DNA of 64,000 nt, taken from assembly GCF_011734195.1 (NCBI RefSeq), contig NZ_JAANTH010000001.1, forward strand, positions 868,001 through 932,000, written 5' to 3'. This DNA comes from Halobacterium sp. R2-5. Lineage in GTDB: Archaea > Halobacteriota > Halobacteria > Halobacteriales > Halobacteriaceae. This document shows positions 1-8,817 of the stretch, one piece after another. How positions within the stretch are numbered: the first letter of the stretch is position 1; each line of letters begins with the position of its first letter. Position numbers and translations under genes: made by a program. The notes under the pieces were generated by a model. That model was not told the origin of the DNA, did not search any database, and saw only the letters and a program-made list of their open reading frames with translations.

Positions 1-949
1 CCCGCATCCCGTACATGAAGATGGCGGTGAAGTCGCCGTAGAGGTCCAGCGCGAACGTCGCGGTGGCGAGCAGGTGGCAGGCGATGCGGCAGAGCTCCGA
101 GCCCATCGTCCGGAGCACCTGCGCGTACTCGGGCACCTCGATGTCCGCGAGGTCCTCGGCGGCGCGCGCGTACGCCCACTCGTTGATGATGCCGCCCGGG
201 CCGTAGTCCCAGCGGTCCGGATACGGCATGATCTGGTAGCGGTACGTGCCGTTCTGGGCCATCTGCTCCTCGCAGCGGTGGAGGTAGCCGATGTCGGGGT
301 TGACGTCCGCGACCGTCTCGCCGTCCAGCACCGTCTCGACGTGGAGGACGCCGTGCGTGGCGGGGTGGTGGGGGCCGATGTTGAGGAACATCGTGTCCGA
401 GTCCTCGCCGCCGCGGTAGTCCTCCTCTAGGGGATTCTTGTTCTCGTCGAACGTGACGATCTGGGGCTTGTTCTGGTTGTAGTCCTGCCCGAGCGGGTGG
501 CCCTGCCACGTCTCCGGGAGCAGGATGCGTTCGAGGTTCGGGTGGTCCTCGTACTGGACGCCGACGAGGTCGTAGGCCTCCCGCTCGTGCCAGTCGGCCG
601 TGCGGAACACCGGTTCGGCGCTCTCGCTGACCGGGTTCTCGCGGGGCGTCGGCACGACGACGCTGACCTCGTTGGTCGGGTCGTCGTACTGTTTGAGGTG
701 GTAGATGCTCTCGAAGCGGTCCTCGTGCTCTTCGGCGGTGAGACACGAGAGGTGGTCGAACCCGGCGTCGTCCTTCAGCGTCTGGAGGACGTCCTGGACG
801 GCGTCCGCGCGGACGACGTACGCGGGCGCGTTCAGGTGGTCCTCGCGGTCGAGGACGTGGTCGCCGAGCAGGTCCGCGATGGCGTCGCCGTCGACGTCGC
901 CGGCCTCCGTCGTCGGCGGCTGGACGTTGCGTTTGTCGTACGTGCTCAT
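1..949 (-). CDS. nuoCD: NADH-quinone oxidoreductase subunit C/D fusion, partial
   Basis: The C-terminal part lies outside the window; about 316 codons are visible. The N-terminal 150 residues match the 30 kDa NuoC subunit and then run without a stop into the 49 kDa NuoD subunit (MFLNIGPHHPATHGVLHVE, then a CEEQMAQNGTYRYQ stretch), the fused arrangement usual in haloarchaea. These are the peripheral-arm subunits that carry the quinone site of complex I. The ATG start overlaps the nuoB stop as ATGA, so the two are translationally coupled. The operon runs leftward as nuoA-nuoB-nuoCD. Haloarchaeal complex I generally lacks the NADH-binding subunits, so the true electron donor is uncertain (family knowledge, not visible here). 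Confidence 0.93.
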   Translation of the reverse strand, partial: MSTYDKRNVQPPTTEAGDVDGDAIADLLGDHVLDREDHLNAPAYVVRADAVQDVLQTLKDDAGFDHLSCLTAEEHEDRFESIYHLKQYDDPTNEVSVVVPTPRENPVSESAEPVFRTADWHEREAYDLVGVQYEDHPNLERILLPETWQGHPLGQDYNQNKPQIVTFDENKNPLEEDYRGGEDSDTMFLNIGPHHPATHGVLHVETVLDGETVADVNPDIGYLHRCEEQMAQNGTYRYQIMPYPDRWDYGPGGIINEWAYARAAEDLADIEVPEYAQVLRTMGSELCRIACHLLATATFALDLYGDFTAIFMYGMR

Positions 950-1653
950 GGTGAATCAGCCCAGTTGTAGCGCATGACGAGGGTCTCCTCGTCGATCTCG
1001 TCGGCGAGCTCCTGGACGAACTCGTCGCGGTCGAGGTCGCCGAACTCCTCGAGCTCGTAGGGTTTCACCGTCACCGGCGCCGCTTCGCCGTTGGCGATGC
1101 GCTCCTGGAGCTTCGCGACGCCGTAGACGAGCGCCTCCGGCCGCGGCGGGCAGCCCGGAATCTGGATGTCGACCGGGATGACCTCCTCGGCGCCCTTCAC
1201 GACGTTGTACCCCTCCTGGAACGGGCCGCCGGAGGCCGTGCAGTTGCCCATGCCGACGACGAACTTCGGCTCGGGCATCTGGTCGTAGACGCGCTTCATG
1301 CGCGGGGCGAACTTCGAGACGATGGTCCCCGGCACGATGATGACGTCGGCCTGCCGCGGCGACGCGCGGGGGACGCCCGCGTGGAAGCGGTCGAGGTCGT
1401 GCTTGACCGAGTACGTGTGCATCATCTCGATGCTGCAGCACGCGATACCGAACTGCAGCATGAACATGCTCGACCCCCGGACCCAGTTCATGAACTTGTC
1501 GAACTTCGTGAGGATGAACGGCGTCGAGCCGAACGCCTCCCGGAGCTTCGAGTTGAACCGGCTGTCGACGCCCTCCCCCATTCGGGCGTCGCGGGTCTCG
1601 GTTAGCGGCTCGCTGGCTCCCGTAATGCTGTCGCGTGGTTGGTCACTACTCAT
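946..1653 (-). CDS. nuoB: NADH-quinone oxidoreductase subunit B
   Basis: 235 residues. This subunit holds iron-sulfur cluster N2, the last electron carrier before quinone in complex I. The cluster ligands are all visible: adjacent cysteines in FGIACCSIEMMH, a third in GMGNCTASGG and a fourth in IPGCPPRPEAL. An N-terminal tail of about 40 residues rich in charged and polar residues precedes the conserved core, as in other haloarchaeal NuoB proteins. It overlaps nuoA by 8 bases and nuoCD by 4, so all three are read from one message. The function is clear from the complete ligand set. Confidence 0.96.
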   Translation of the reverse strand: MSSDQPRDSITGASEPLTETRDARMGEGVDSRFNSKLREAFGSTPFILTKFDKFMNWVRGSSMFMLQFGIACCSIEMMHTYSVKHDLDRFHAGVPRASPRQADVIIVPGTIVSKFAPRMKRVYDQMPEPKFVVGMGNCTASGGPFQEGYNVVKGAEEVIPVDIQIPGCPPRPEALVYGVAKLQERIANGEAAPVTVKPYELEEFGDLDRDEFVQELADEIDEETLVMRYNWADSP

Positions 1654-2047
1654 GTGTTTTTGCTTGGTACCGCGGTGCCCGCACCCACTGGACGACGCCC
1701 TTCCGCCACGCCCACGCGAGCCCGACGACGAGCACGCCGATGAAGACGAGCATCGGCAGCAGCGCGCGAGTCAGGCCGGCGGACTGGACGGCGTCCTGGT
1801 AGATAACGGTCCACGGGAAGATGAGAACGGTTTCGATGTCGAACACGAGGAACAGCAGCGCGACCATGTAGTACTGGATGTTGAACTGGACGCGCGCGTT
1901 CTTCGTGGGAACTTCGCCACTCTCGTAGGTGGCTCGCTTCCCTTGTTCGGGTACGGTCGGGCGCAGTAGCGAGGACACCATCATCATCGAGACCGGGATG
2001 AGGATGCCCACGAGCGCCAACATACCGATGGCGATCCATGGATTCAT
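1646..2047 (-). CDS. nuoA: NADH-quinone oxidoreductase subunit A
   Basis: 133 residues with three predicted membrane helices (about residues 3-24, 60-80 and 88-110). It is a proton-channel-side membrane subunit of complex I located next to the quinone cavity. The conserved loop between helices 1 and 2 (YESGEVPTKNARVQFNIQYY) and FDIETVLIFPW in helix 2 are family signatures. It is the first gene of the leftward nuo operon, overlapping nuoB by 8 bases. A TATA-like stretch lies about 40-45 bases upstream of the start. Confidence 0.95.
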   Translation of the reverse strand: MNPWIAIGMLALVGILIPVSMMMVSSLLRPTVPEQGKRATYESGEVPTKNARVQFNIQYYMVALLFLVFDIETVLIFPWTVIYQDAVQSAGLTRALLPMLVFIGVLVVGLAWAWRKGVVQWVRAPRYQAKTHE

Positions 2048-2084
2048 AGGAGTGTCTCCGTGACGAGCGAGAGTTTGGACCGCA

Positions 2085-2097
2085 CGCCCATAAACGT
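2085..2097 (-). promoter_or_regulatory. Likely nuo operon promoter
   Basis: Read on the minus strand, an AT-rich run (CATAAATCAACG) stands in otherwise GC-rich intergenic DNA 40-50 bases before nuoA. Its position fits a TATA element for the complex I operon. No further operator is evident. Confidence 0.4.
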
Positions 2098-2180
2098 TGA
2101 TTTATGCTCGCACGCCCGCACGCGCTGAAATTCCCGAGTTTCAGCCCGACTACGGCAATCGCGGTCGCGGAGGTGAGCGC

Positions 2181-2792
2181 CTACTCTCGGGTAGCGCGGA
2201 ACCCCGGCGTCCCGCGTTCGTGGAGTTCGCGAGAGACGCCGGCGACGCCGTCGCTCTGCTCGGCGTGGAGGTCCCGGAGCCGCTGGGCGAGGTCGTCGTC
2301 GCTGGTCGCGAGGAACTGCGCGGCCGAGAGGCCGGCGTTGTAGGACTTCCCGGCGTCGACGGCCGTGATCGGCGCACCGGTGGGCATCCCGATGACGGAG
2401 TCGACGGACTTCTCCTGGACGGGGACGCCGACGACCGGAATCGGGTACGCCAACGAGGCGGTCATGTTCGGGAGGTCCGCGGACTTCCCGCCGGCGCCGG
2501 CGACGATGACGTCGAGGCCGCGGTCGGCGGCGGTCTGCGCGTACGCGTACATGAGGTCCGGCGTCCGGTGGGCGGAGACGACCCACGACTCGAAGGAGTA
2601 CCCCGACGGCGGGTCGTCGTAGTCGGTGACTTCTTCGAAGCCGAGGTCGGTGAGCGCGTCGTGAGCGCCCGCCATCACGTCGAGGTCGCTGTCGCTGCCC
2701 ATGACGATGCCCACGTCCGGGGTCTCCTCGCTGGGGCGGTCGCGGTCGGCTTCCGATTCGAACAGGTCGACGAGGTCTTGGACTGTGGTCAT
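2181..2792 (-). CDS. purE: N5-carboxyaminoimidazole ribonucleotide mutase
   Basis: 203 residues, class I PurE, which moves the carboxylate of N5-CAIR to give CAIR in purine synthesis. The core motif GIVMGSDSDLDVM (about residues 27-39) and SAHRTPD followed by AGAGGKSADLPNM are the substrate-binding loops. The first 25 residues and the last 30 are acidic extensions outside the core. The reading frame stays open far upstream over purK, but the ATG at 2792 that overlaps the purK stop by 4 bases gives the normal family length, so I chose it. Co-transcribed with purK. Confidence 0.95.
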   Translation of the reverse strand: MTTVQDLVDLFESEADRDRPSEETPDVGIVMGSDSDLDVMAGAHDALTDLGFEEVTDYDDPPSGYSFESWVVSAHRTPDLMYAYAQTAADRGLDVIVAGAGGKSADLPNMTASLAYPIPVVGVPVQEKSVDSVIGMPTGAPITAVDAGKSYNAGLSAAQFLATSDDDLAQRLRDLHAEQSDGVAGVSRELHERGTPGFRATRE

Positions 2793-3940
2793 TGGTCTGG
2801 AGTGAAGGAGAGCGCGTCGCGGGCGGCACGCGCACGCATCAGGAGTTCGCCGCGGTCGTCGCCGCCGACGGTGACGTGCCCCATCTTCCGGAGCGGCCGC
2901 ACGTCGCGCTTGCCGTACCAGTGGAGCGCGACGCGGTCGTCGCGGAGCGCGCTCGGCACGCCGTCCAGCTCGGCGGGGCGCTCCTCGGCGTCCGGGTCGC
3001 CGAGCACGTTCGCCATCACGGTCGGCTGGCGGAGCCCTGTGTCCCCGAGCGGGAGCCCGCAGAGCGCGCGGGCGAACTGCTCGAACTGCGAGGTGTGACA
3101 GCCCTCGATGGTGTAGTGCCCGGAGTTGTGCGGCCGTGGCGCCACCTCGTTGACGAGAATTCGGCCGTCGGCCTCGAACAGCTCGACGCCGAAGACGCCG
3201 CGGCCGTCGAGTGCGTCGAGGACGTCCCGGGCCACTTCGGTCGCCTCCTCGCGGACGCTCTCGCCGGTGCGCGCGGGCACCACGGACTCGCGGAGAATCT
3301 CGGCCTCGTGGACGTTCTCCGCGACGGGGAACGTCGCCGTCTCGCCGTCGCCGCTGGCGGCGATGACCGACAGCTCCCGGTCGAAGTCGACGAGCTCCTC
3401 GGCGACCATGTCCCCGATGCCGTCGAACGTCTCCCGGGCCTCCGCGACCGATTCGACGGGCGCGTTCCCGCGGCCGTCGTAGCCGCCGGTGCGCATCTTC
3501 AACATCAGCGGCCGACCGAGGTCGTCGAACGCGGCTTCGAGGCCGTCGGCGTCGTCGACCGCGCGGAACGCCGGCACCGGGATGTCGGCGTCGGCGTACG
3601 CGCGGTCCTGCACGAGCTTGTCCTGGATCGTCTCCAGCGTCCTCGGGGAGGGGTGGACGGGCACGCCGGTCTCCTCGCTGACGTCGGCGAGCGCCGCGGG
3701 GTCCGCGAGCTCGATCTCGTACGTGAGTACGTCCGCGCGTTCGGCGAGCTCGCGGACGGCCTCGTCGTCGTCGAACTCGGCGACGATCTGGTCGGCGGCC
3801 GGCGGGCACGCCGGGCAGTCCGGCGTGGGGTCGAGGACGACGACCTCGACGCCCAGCGGGCTCGCGGCCTCGGCGAGCATCCGGCCGAGCTGGCCGCCGC
3901 CGACGACCCCGACTGTCGCTCCGGGAACGGGTACCGTCAT
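2789..3940 (-). CDS. purK: N5-carboxyaminoimidazole ribonucleotide synthase
   Basis: 383 residues, an ATP-grasp enzyme that carboxylates AIR with bicarbonate and ATP to give N5-CAIR, the PurE substrate. The N-terminus shows the dinucleotide-like loop VGVVGGGQLGRMLAEAA, the middle shows the ATP-grasp lysine region (RPLMLKMRTGGYDGRGN), and VNEVAPRPHNSGHYTIEGC is the metal-binding end. An in-frame GTG one codon earlier is possible, but ATG at 3940 is preferred. purE follows with a 4-base overlap, so the two steps are made together. Confidence 0.95.
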   Translation of the reverse strand: MTVPVPGATVGVVGGGQLGRMLAEAASPLGVEVVVLDPTPDCPACPPAADQIVAEFDDDEAVRELAERADVLTYEIELADPAALADVSEETGVPVHPSPRTLETIQDKLVQDRAYADADIPVPAFRAVDDADGLEAAFDDLGRPLMLKMRTGGYDGRGNAPVESVAEARETFDGIGDMVAEELVDFDRELSVIAASGDGETATFPVAENVHEAEILRESVVPARTGESVREEATEVARDVLDALDGRGVFGVELFEADGRILVNEVAPRPHNSGHYTIEGCHTSQFEQFARALCGLPLGDTGLRQPTVMANVLGDPDAEERPAELDGVPSALRDDRVALHWYGKRDVRPLRKMGHVTVGGDDRGELLMRARAARDALSFTPDQ

Positions 3941-4009
3941 CACCCGCGACTTCCGCCTACACCTGCATAAGAATTGCCGAACTCGACCGCCTCGTATCCA
4001 CGTTCGTGG

Positions 4010-5722
4010 TCAATCCGTGGCGGGTTCGGCGAACCCCTCGGCCTCGGTGTCCACGAACACGACGACGACCGTGTTCCGCGCGGTGAGCTCGTACGTCCAC
4101 CCCTCGTACTCGTCGCCGAGCTGCTCCCGGACGTCCTCGTAGTGTTCCGCTCGCGTTATCACGACCGGCGCGTCCGTCGTCGCGACGCTGACCGTGTCGT
4201 TCTCGGCGGCCGTTTCGGGCGCGGTGAGCCGCGTCGTCGAGTCTGTCACCGCGCCCGCGCGCTCGGTGTACCACGGCAGCGGCAGCCGATTGAACCAGTC
4301 CGTCCCCGAGACGCTCGCCGGGTCGGTGGGGTCGTAGTCGGTCGCGACGTGGAAGTGGCTCCCGTAGTAGAGCACGTCGGTGCCGTCGTTCGCGGGCGCG
4401 ATTCGCTCGACGCGGTCGAGCGTCGCCCGCATGTCGCTGCCCGGCTGGCCGAACTGTACGAGCTCGTTGTCCTGGTCCTGGGGCATCAGGTACGACGTCT
4501 CCGCCGTGACCGCGCCCATCTGCGCGACCGCCGCGAGCAGCACGAGCGCGGCGAGCGCGACGCCCACGCGGTCGTCGCTCCGGTAGGCCGAGCGGCCGCG
4601 GTCCGCGACGACGCGCACGCCGACCGCTGCGGGAACCGCCATCGGGACGACCGCGTGCACGACCGACCAGTGCCCGGAGATGTCCGTCACGGCGGGGTAG
4701 ACGATGACGGATGCGATCGCCCAGTAGGCCGCGAACAGCACGAAGTCACGGGGCTCGTCGGCGACGTAGCGCTCCGCGAGGAAGCCGACGACGGCGGCCG
4801 CGACGAGCATCAGCGACGCCGCGCCGAGCGTCCGCACCGCGTCCACGAGGAACGCGACGTAGCTGTGCTCGCGGGAGACGCTGCCGCTCGTGCCCCACGT
4901 CCCCCAGAACTCCCCCCACGCGCCGGCCGTGCCCGCCGCAATCACTTCGGGGAGCCGCGTCGGATCTCCGAACGCAGCGTAAAACTCCGGTCGCGGCGCG
5001 TAGAAGACGACGGTGACGACGAGGAACGCGAGCGCGCCGCCCGCGACGGCGCGCCGCCACGCGAGCAGGCCGCTGCCCACGCTACGGATGCTGTCGTGGA
5101 GTTCGCTCTCCCACGACGCGCTGCGCTCGCGGGCCGTGAACAGCCGCTCGTCGAGGAGGAGCGCGCTCGCACCGGCGAACATCCCGACGTAGACGAGCGC
5201 GTTCTCCTTCGTGGTGAACGCCAGCCCGAGCACCGCGCCCGCGGCGACGAGGTAGCCGCCGCGGCGGGTGTCGAGCGCGCGCACCGCGAGCCCGAGCGCC
5301 GCGAGGCTGAACGCCGCGACGAGCACGTCGTTGCGCATGAACCGCGAGTAGTAGACGAGCACGGGGTTGAGCGCGAGCAGGGCGGCCAGCGCGGCGACTT
5401 CCACGTCGTCGAGGCGCGTGCGGAACAGCCACGCCGTCGCGGGCAGCAGGCCGCCGACGAGCGCGACCGGCGCGCGGGCCACGGCGTCACTGGCGCCGAA
5501 GACGCCGAACAGCCACTCGTCGACGTGGAAGAGGAACGGGCCGTGGACGATGGCGCGGTACGACCACTCGCCGGACGCGGCGTACTGGAGCACCCAGTAG
5601 CCGACGCGCGCCTCGTCCCAGTGGAAGATTCGGTCGCCGAGCGCGACGAACCGCAGCGCGAGCGCGAGCAACACCGCGGCGGCGACGGCTGCGGCGACCC
5701 GGCGGCGTCCGTGGGAGGGCAT
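4010..5722 (-). CDS. Agl23-type membrane glycosyltransferase (GT39/PMT-like)
   Basis: About 570 residues with roughly 11-12 membrane helices and an extracytoplasmic C-terminal domain. The first loop contains HWDEARVGYW, where the Asp-Glu pair matches the catalytic acid position of GT-C lipid-linked sugar transferases. The overall pattern (IFHWDEARV, HGPFLFHV, RFMRNDVLVA, FTTKENALV) fits the archaeal flippase-activity-associated Agl23 family. Its proposed role is in surface glycan assembly from dolichyl-phosphate sugars; the exact substrate is not readable. An upstream in-frame extension exists, but the ATG at 5722 begins directly before the first membrane helix. Confidence 0.75.
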   Translation of the reverse strand: MPSHGRRRVAAAVAAAVLLALALRFVALGDRIFHWDEARVGYWVLQYAASGEWSYRAIVHGPFLFHVDEWLFGVFGASDAVARAPVALVGGLLPATAWLFRTRLDDVEVAALAALLALNPVLVYYSRFMRNDVLVAAFSLAALGLAVRALDTRRGGYLVAAGAVLGLAFTTKENALVYVGMFAGASALLLDERLFTARERSASWESELHDSIRSVGSGLLAWRRAVAGGALAFLVVTVVFYAPRPEFYAAFGDPTRLPEVIAAGTAGAWGEFWGTWGTSGSVSREHSYVAFLVDAVRTLGAASLMLVAAAVVGFLAERYVADEPRDFVLFAAYWAIASVIVYPAVTDISGHWSVVHAVVPMAVPAAVGVRVVADRGRSAYRSDDRVGVALAALVLLAAVAQMGAVTAETSYLMPQDQDNELVQFGQPGSDMRATLDRVERIAPANDGTDVLYYGSHFHVATDYDPTDPASVSGTDWFNRLPLPWYTERAGAVTDSTTRLTAPETAAENDTVSVATTDAPVVITRAEHYEDVREQLGDEYEGWTYELTARNTVVVVFVDTEAEGFAEPATD

Positions 5723-5792
5723 CTCGTTCGCCAAACGGAACGGGGTGCATACAAACCTGTGGGTTCGCGGGAACAGCCCGGAACGGTAGGCC

Positions 5793-5799
5793 TTTATCC
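5793..5799 (+). promoter_or_regulatory. TATA box of ribH
   Basis: CTTTATC lies 22-28 bases before the ATG at 5821, the spacing of a leaderless archaeal promoter. This placement also argues against the in-frame start 12 bases earlier. Confidence 0.55.
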
Positions 5800-5820
5800 G
5801 CCCCGGGAGTGCCAACGAAC

Positions 5821-6222
5821 ATGGTAGCGCTCGGGCTCGTCGTTGCGGAGTTCAACCGCAGCGTCACCGAACAGATGGAGTCGGCCGCCCGCGAGACGGC
5901 CGCCGACGCGGGCGCCGACGTCGTCGACGTGGTGTCCGTGCCAGGGGCGTACGACGCCCCGCTGGCCGCCGACCGGCTCGCGCGCCGCGACGACGTCGAC
6001 GCCGTCGCGGTCGTCGGCGCCATCGTCACGGGCGACACCGACCACGACCAGGTCATCGCGCACGCGACCGCCCAGAAGCTCACCGACGTCAGCCTCGACC
6101 GCGACACGCCGGTCGCGTTCGGCGTGGCGGGGCCGGGGATGTCGGGGGCGGAGGCGCGCGAACGCGTCGAGAAGGGAGCGGAAGCGGTAGACAGTGCGAT
6201 TCACCTCGCGGAGGAACTCTAA
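5821..6222 (+). CDS. ribH: 6,7-dimethyl-8-ribityllumazine synthase
   Basis: 133 residues, condensing 5-amino-6-ribitylaminouracil with dihydroxybutanone phosphate in riboflavin synthesis. Visible motifs: AEFNRSVTEQM near the N-terminus (substrate aromatic position), VPGAYDAP in the middle, and GAIVTGDTDHDQVIAHA with the catalytic His region. The length is that of the archaeal family. Two bases separate it from the following aminotransferase, so the pair is probably one transcript although the two pathways are not obviously related. Confidence 0.93.
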   Translation: MVALGLVVAEFNRSVTEQMESAARETAADAGADVVDVVSVPGAYDAPLAADRLARRDDVDAVAVVGAIVTGDTDHDQVIAHATAQKLTDVSLDRDTPVAFGVAGPGMSGAEARERVEKGAEAVDSAIHLAEEL

Positions 6223-6224
6223 AC

Positions 6225-7367
6225 ATGGACTTCACCGACAGGGTACGACGAGTGGAACCGAGCGCGACGCTCGCGGTCAGCAACCTCGCGAACGAACTCG
6301 AAGCCGAGGGCGCGGACGTCATCGACCTCTCGGTCGGCGAACCCGACTTCGACACGCCGCAGAACGTCAAGGACGCCGCCGAGGAGGCGCTGGAAGCCGG
6401 CGAGACGGGGTACACGTCCTCGAACGGCATCCCGGCGCTCCGGGAGGCCGTCGCGGCGAAGCTCCGGGACGACGGCATCGACTACGAGGCCGGCAACGTC
6501 ATCGTGACGCCGGGCGCGAAGCAGGCGCTGTTCGAGACGTTCCAGGCGCTCGCCGACGACGGCGACGAGGTCGTGCTGCTGGACCCGGCGTGGGTGTCCT
6601 ACGAGGCGATGGCGAAGATCGCCGGCGCGGAGCTCTCCCGCGTGGACCTCGCGCCCCACGACTTCCAGCTGGAGCCGGCGCTCGACGACCTCGAAGCCAC
6701 CGTCTCCGACGACACGGAGCTGCTGGTCGTGAACTCGCCGAGCAACCCCTCGGGGTCGGTGTACTCCCGGGAGGCGATGGAGGCCGTCCGCGACCTCGCC
6801 GTCGAGCACGACGTGACGGTCATCTCGGACGAGATCTACCAGCACATCAACTACGGCCGCGAGCACGTCAGCCTCGCCGCCCTCGACGGGATGTTCGAGC
6901 GCACCGTCACCATCAACGGCTTCTCGAAGGCGTACGCGATGACGGGCTGGCGGCTGGGCTATCTCGCGGGGCCCGAGGAGCTGATCGACCAGGCGGGGAA
7001 GGTCCACTCCCACTCCGTCTCGTCGGCGACGAACTTCGTCCAGCACGCGGGCGTCGAAGCCCTCCAGAACACCGACGAGTCCGTCGAGGAGATGGTCGAG
7101 GCGTTCGAATCCCGTAAAGAGCGCCTGCTCGAACTGTTCGCCGAGCACGGCACGGACGTCCCCGAGCCGGACGGCGCGTTCTACGTGATGGTGCCCGTCG
7201 ACGAGGACGACGAGCAGTGGTGCAAGGACGCGCTCCGCGACGCCAACGTCGCGACCGTCCCGGGGAGCGCGTTCGGCACGCCGGGCTACGCGCGCATCTC
7301 GTACGCGGCGAGCACCGAGCGGCTCGAAGAAGCCGTCGAGCGCCTCGCCGACGAAGGCTACCTGTAG
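6225..7367 (+). CDS. PLP-dependent aminotransferase, aspartate family
   Basis: 380 residues, fold-type I class I/II aminotransferase. The PLP lysine sits in NGFSKAYAMTGWRLGYLAG (about residue 230), NSPSNPSG is the cofactor-binding Asn loop, and the C-terminal arginine that binds the substrate carboxylate is in GYARISYA. This matches archaeal AspC-like enzymes that use aspartate or other amino acids with 2-oxoglutarate. Substrate range cannot be fixed from sequence. It directly follows ribH and precedes the convergent glutamate dehydrogenase gene, both being nitrogen-handling enzymes. Confidence 0.88.
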   Translation: MDFTDRVRRVEPSATLAVSNLANELEAEGADVIDLSVGEPDFDTPQNVKDAAEEALEAGETGYTSSNGIPALREAVAAKLRDDGIDYEAGNVIVTPGAKQALFETFQALADDGDEVVLLDPAWVSYEAMAKIAGAELSRVDLAPHDFQLEPALDDLEATVSDDTELLVVNSPSNPSGSVYSREAMEAVRDLAVEHDVTVISDEIYQHINYGREHVSLAALDGMFERTVTINGFSKAYAMTGWRLGYLAGPEELIDQAGKVHSHSVSSATNFVQHAGVEALQNTDESVEEMVEAFESRKERLLELFAEHGTDVPEPDGAFYVMVPVDEDDEQWCKDALRDANVATVPGSAFGTPGYARISYAASTERLEEAVERLADEGYL

Positions 7368-7493
7368 CCCGCTCTGGTTCTCAGTTCTCGTCGACGCTGC
7401 CCTCGCGGGCAGCCGCGTCCCCGTCGACGACGGTCGAAGTGTACGTCTGCAGAGGAGAACGGAGGATGTCGGGTCGTGGCGTTCGTCAGTCCG

Positions 7494-8747
7494 TTACGGC
7501 CACGTGCCGCTGCCCTCGTAGGCGTCGACGACGCGCCGGACGGCGACGACGTACGCGGCGGTGCGGAGGTTCGGGACGTCGCTGTCCTCGTAAGCGTCGA
7601 TCATCGCGTCGAAGGCGTCCGTGATGACCGCCTCCAGCTCCTCGTTGACGCGCTGTTCGGTCCACTGGAAGCGCTGGCGGTTCTGCACCCACTCGAAGTA
7701 CGAGACGGTGACGCCGCCCGCGTTCGCGAGGATGTCCGGGACGACGTGGACGTTCTTCTCGGTGAGCACGTCGTCGGCGTCCGGCGTGAGCGGACCGTTC
7801 GCGGCCTCGACGACGACGTCGGCCTGGACGTCCTCGGCGAGGTCGGCGTCGATCGCGTTCTCCAGGGCGGCGGGTACGAGCAGGTCGACGTCGAGCGTGA
7901 GCAGGTCGTCGTTGCCGAACTCCTCGGCGGCGCCGTCGTAGCCGGCGACGCTGCCGGTGTCGCGCTTGAAGTCCTTGACGTGGCGCGTGTCGAACCCCTC
8001 GGGGTCGTAGATGGCGCCCGAGGAGTCCGAGACGGCGACGACGTCCGCGCCGAGGTCCTCGATGAGGTTGGCCGCCACGGAGCCCGCGTTCCCGTACCCC
8101 TGCACGGCGACAGTCGCGTCCGCCAGGTCCTTGCCGAGGTAGTCGAACACCTCGCGCGCGGCGAACATCGTCGAGCGCCCGGTCGCCTCGACGCGGCCCT
8201 TGCTGCCGCCGTTCTCCAGCGCCTTCCCCGTGATGACGCCCGGCGCAGTGGTGTTCTCGAGGGTCTCGTAGGTGTCTTTGATCCAGTTCATCTCCCGCTG
8301 GCCCGTGTTCACGTCGGGCGCGGGCACGTCCTTGTCCTCGCCGATGAGCGGGCGGATCTCCGCCGCGAACGACCGCGTGATGCGTTCGAGCTCGCTCTCG
8401 GAGTAGTCGCTGGGGTCCAGTTCGATGCCGCCCTTCCCGCCGCCGTACGGGATGTCGACGACGGCGGTCTTGTACACCATCCAGCCCGAGAGCGCCTTCA
8501 CCTCGGCGCGGTCGACGCCCGGGTGGTAGCGGATGCCGCCCTTGTACGGCCCGCGGTCGCCGTTGAACTGCGACCGGTAGGCGTTGAACGTCTCGACGGA
8601 GCCGTCGTCCATCTCCACGGAGAGGGTCATTTCCAGCACTCGCTCGGGTTGTTTGAGGCGTTCGAGGACGTCGTCCCGGACGTCGAGGTGCTCGCTCGCG
8701 TCGTCGAGCTGCTCCTGTAGGCTCTCGAACGGGTTGGTTTCGGCCAT
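7494..8747 (-). CDS. gdhB: Glutamate dehydrogenase
   Basis: 417 residues, reversible oxidative deamination of glutamate to 2-oxoglutarate and ammonia in the cytoplasm. Visible: substrate-binding region [11 protein letters not shown], catalytic lysine stretch [21 protein letters not shown], and the dinucleotide fold [22 protein letters not shown] followed by an acidic end of strand. [12 protein letters not shown] near the C-terminus is a family signature. Haloarchaea often carry several paralogues with different cofactor use; which one this is cannot be told here. The adjacent lyase gene is in the same direction but separated by 70 bases with its own upstream sequence. Confidence 0.93.
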   Translation of the reverse strand: MAETNPFESLQEQLDDASEHLDVRDDVLERLKQPERVLEMTLSVEMDDGSVETFNAYRSQFNGDRGPYKGGIRYHPGVDRAEVKALSGWMVYKTAVVDIPYGGGKGGIELDPSDYSESELERITRSFAAEIRPLIGEDKDVPAPDVNTGQREMNWIKDTYETLENTTAPGVITGKALENGGSKGRVEATGRSTMFAAREVFDYLGKDLADATVAVQGYGNAGSVAANLIEDLGADVVAVSDSSGAIYDPEGFDTRHVKDFKRDTGSVAGYDGAAEEFGNDDLLTLDVDLLVPAALENAIDADLAEDVQADVVVEAANGPLTPDADDVLTEKNVHVVPDILANAGGVTVSYFEWVQNRQRFQWTEQRVNEELEAVITDAFDAMIDAYEDSDVPNLRTAAYVVAVRRVVDAYEGSGTWP

Positions 8748-8817
8748 TAGTGGAGTCGTCTCCGTCGCTCAGCAAAAGCGTGGCGGAACCCTTATCATGA
8801 TATGCCCGTCGGCGCCG

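Noticed and set aside
2793-3809. Open upstream extension of purE on the minus strand, giving a 542-residue protein
   Set aside because: The extra part is a shadow of purK in another frame, with Arg/Pro-rich sequence; the ATG overlapping purK gives the normal PurE length.
4010-5827. Long plus-strand frame opposite the Agl23-like gene
   Set aside because: High-GC antisense shadow rich in Arg and Val; the minus strand has clear membrane helices and the HWDEARV motif.
7368-7493. Possible small gene between the aminotransferase and glutamate dehydrogenase
   Set aside because: No start codon with a reasonable frame in either direction; treated as the gap between convergent genes.
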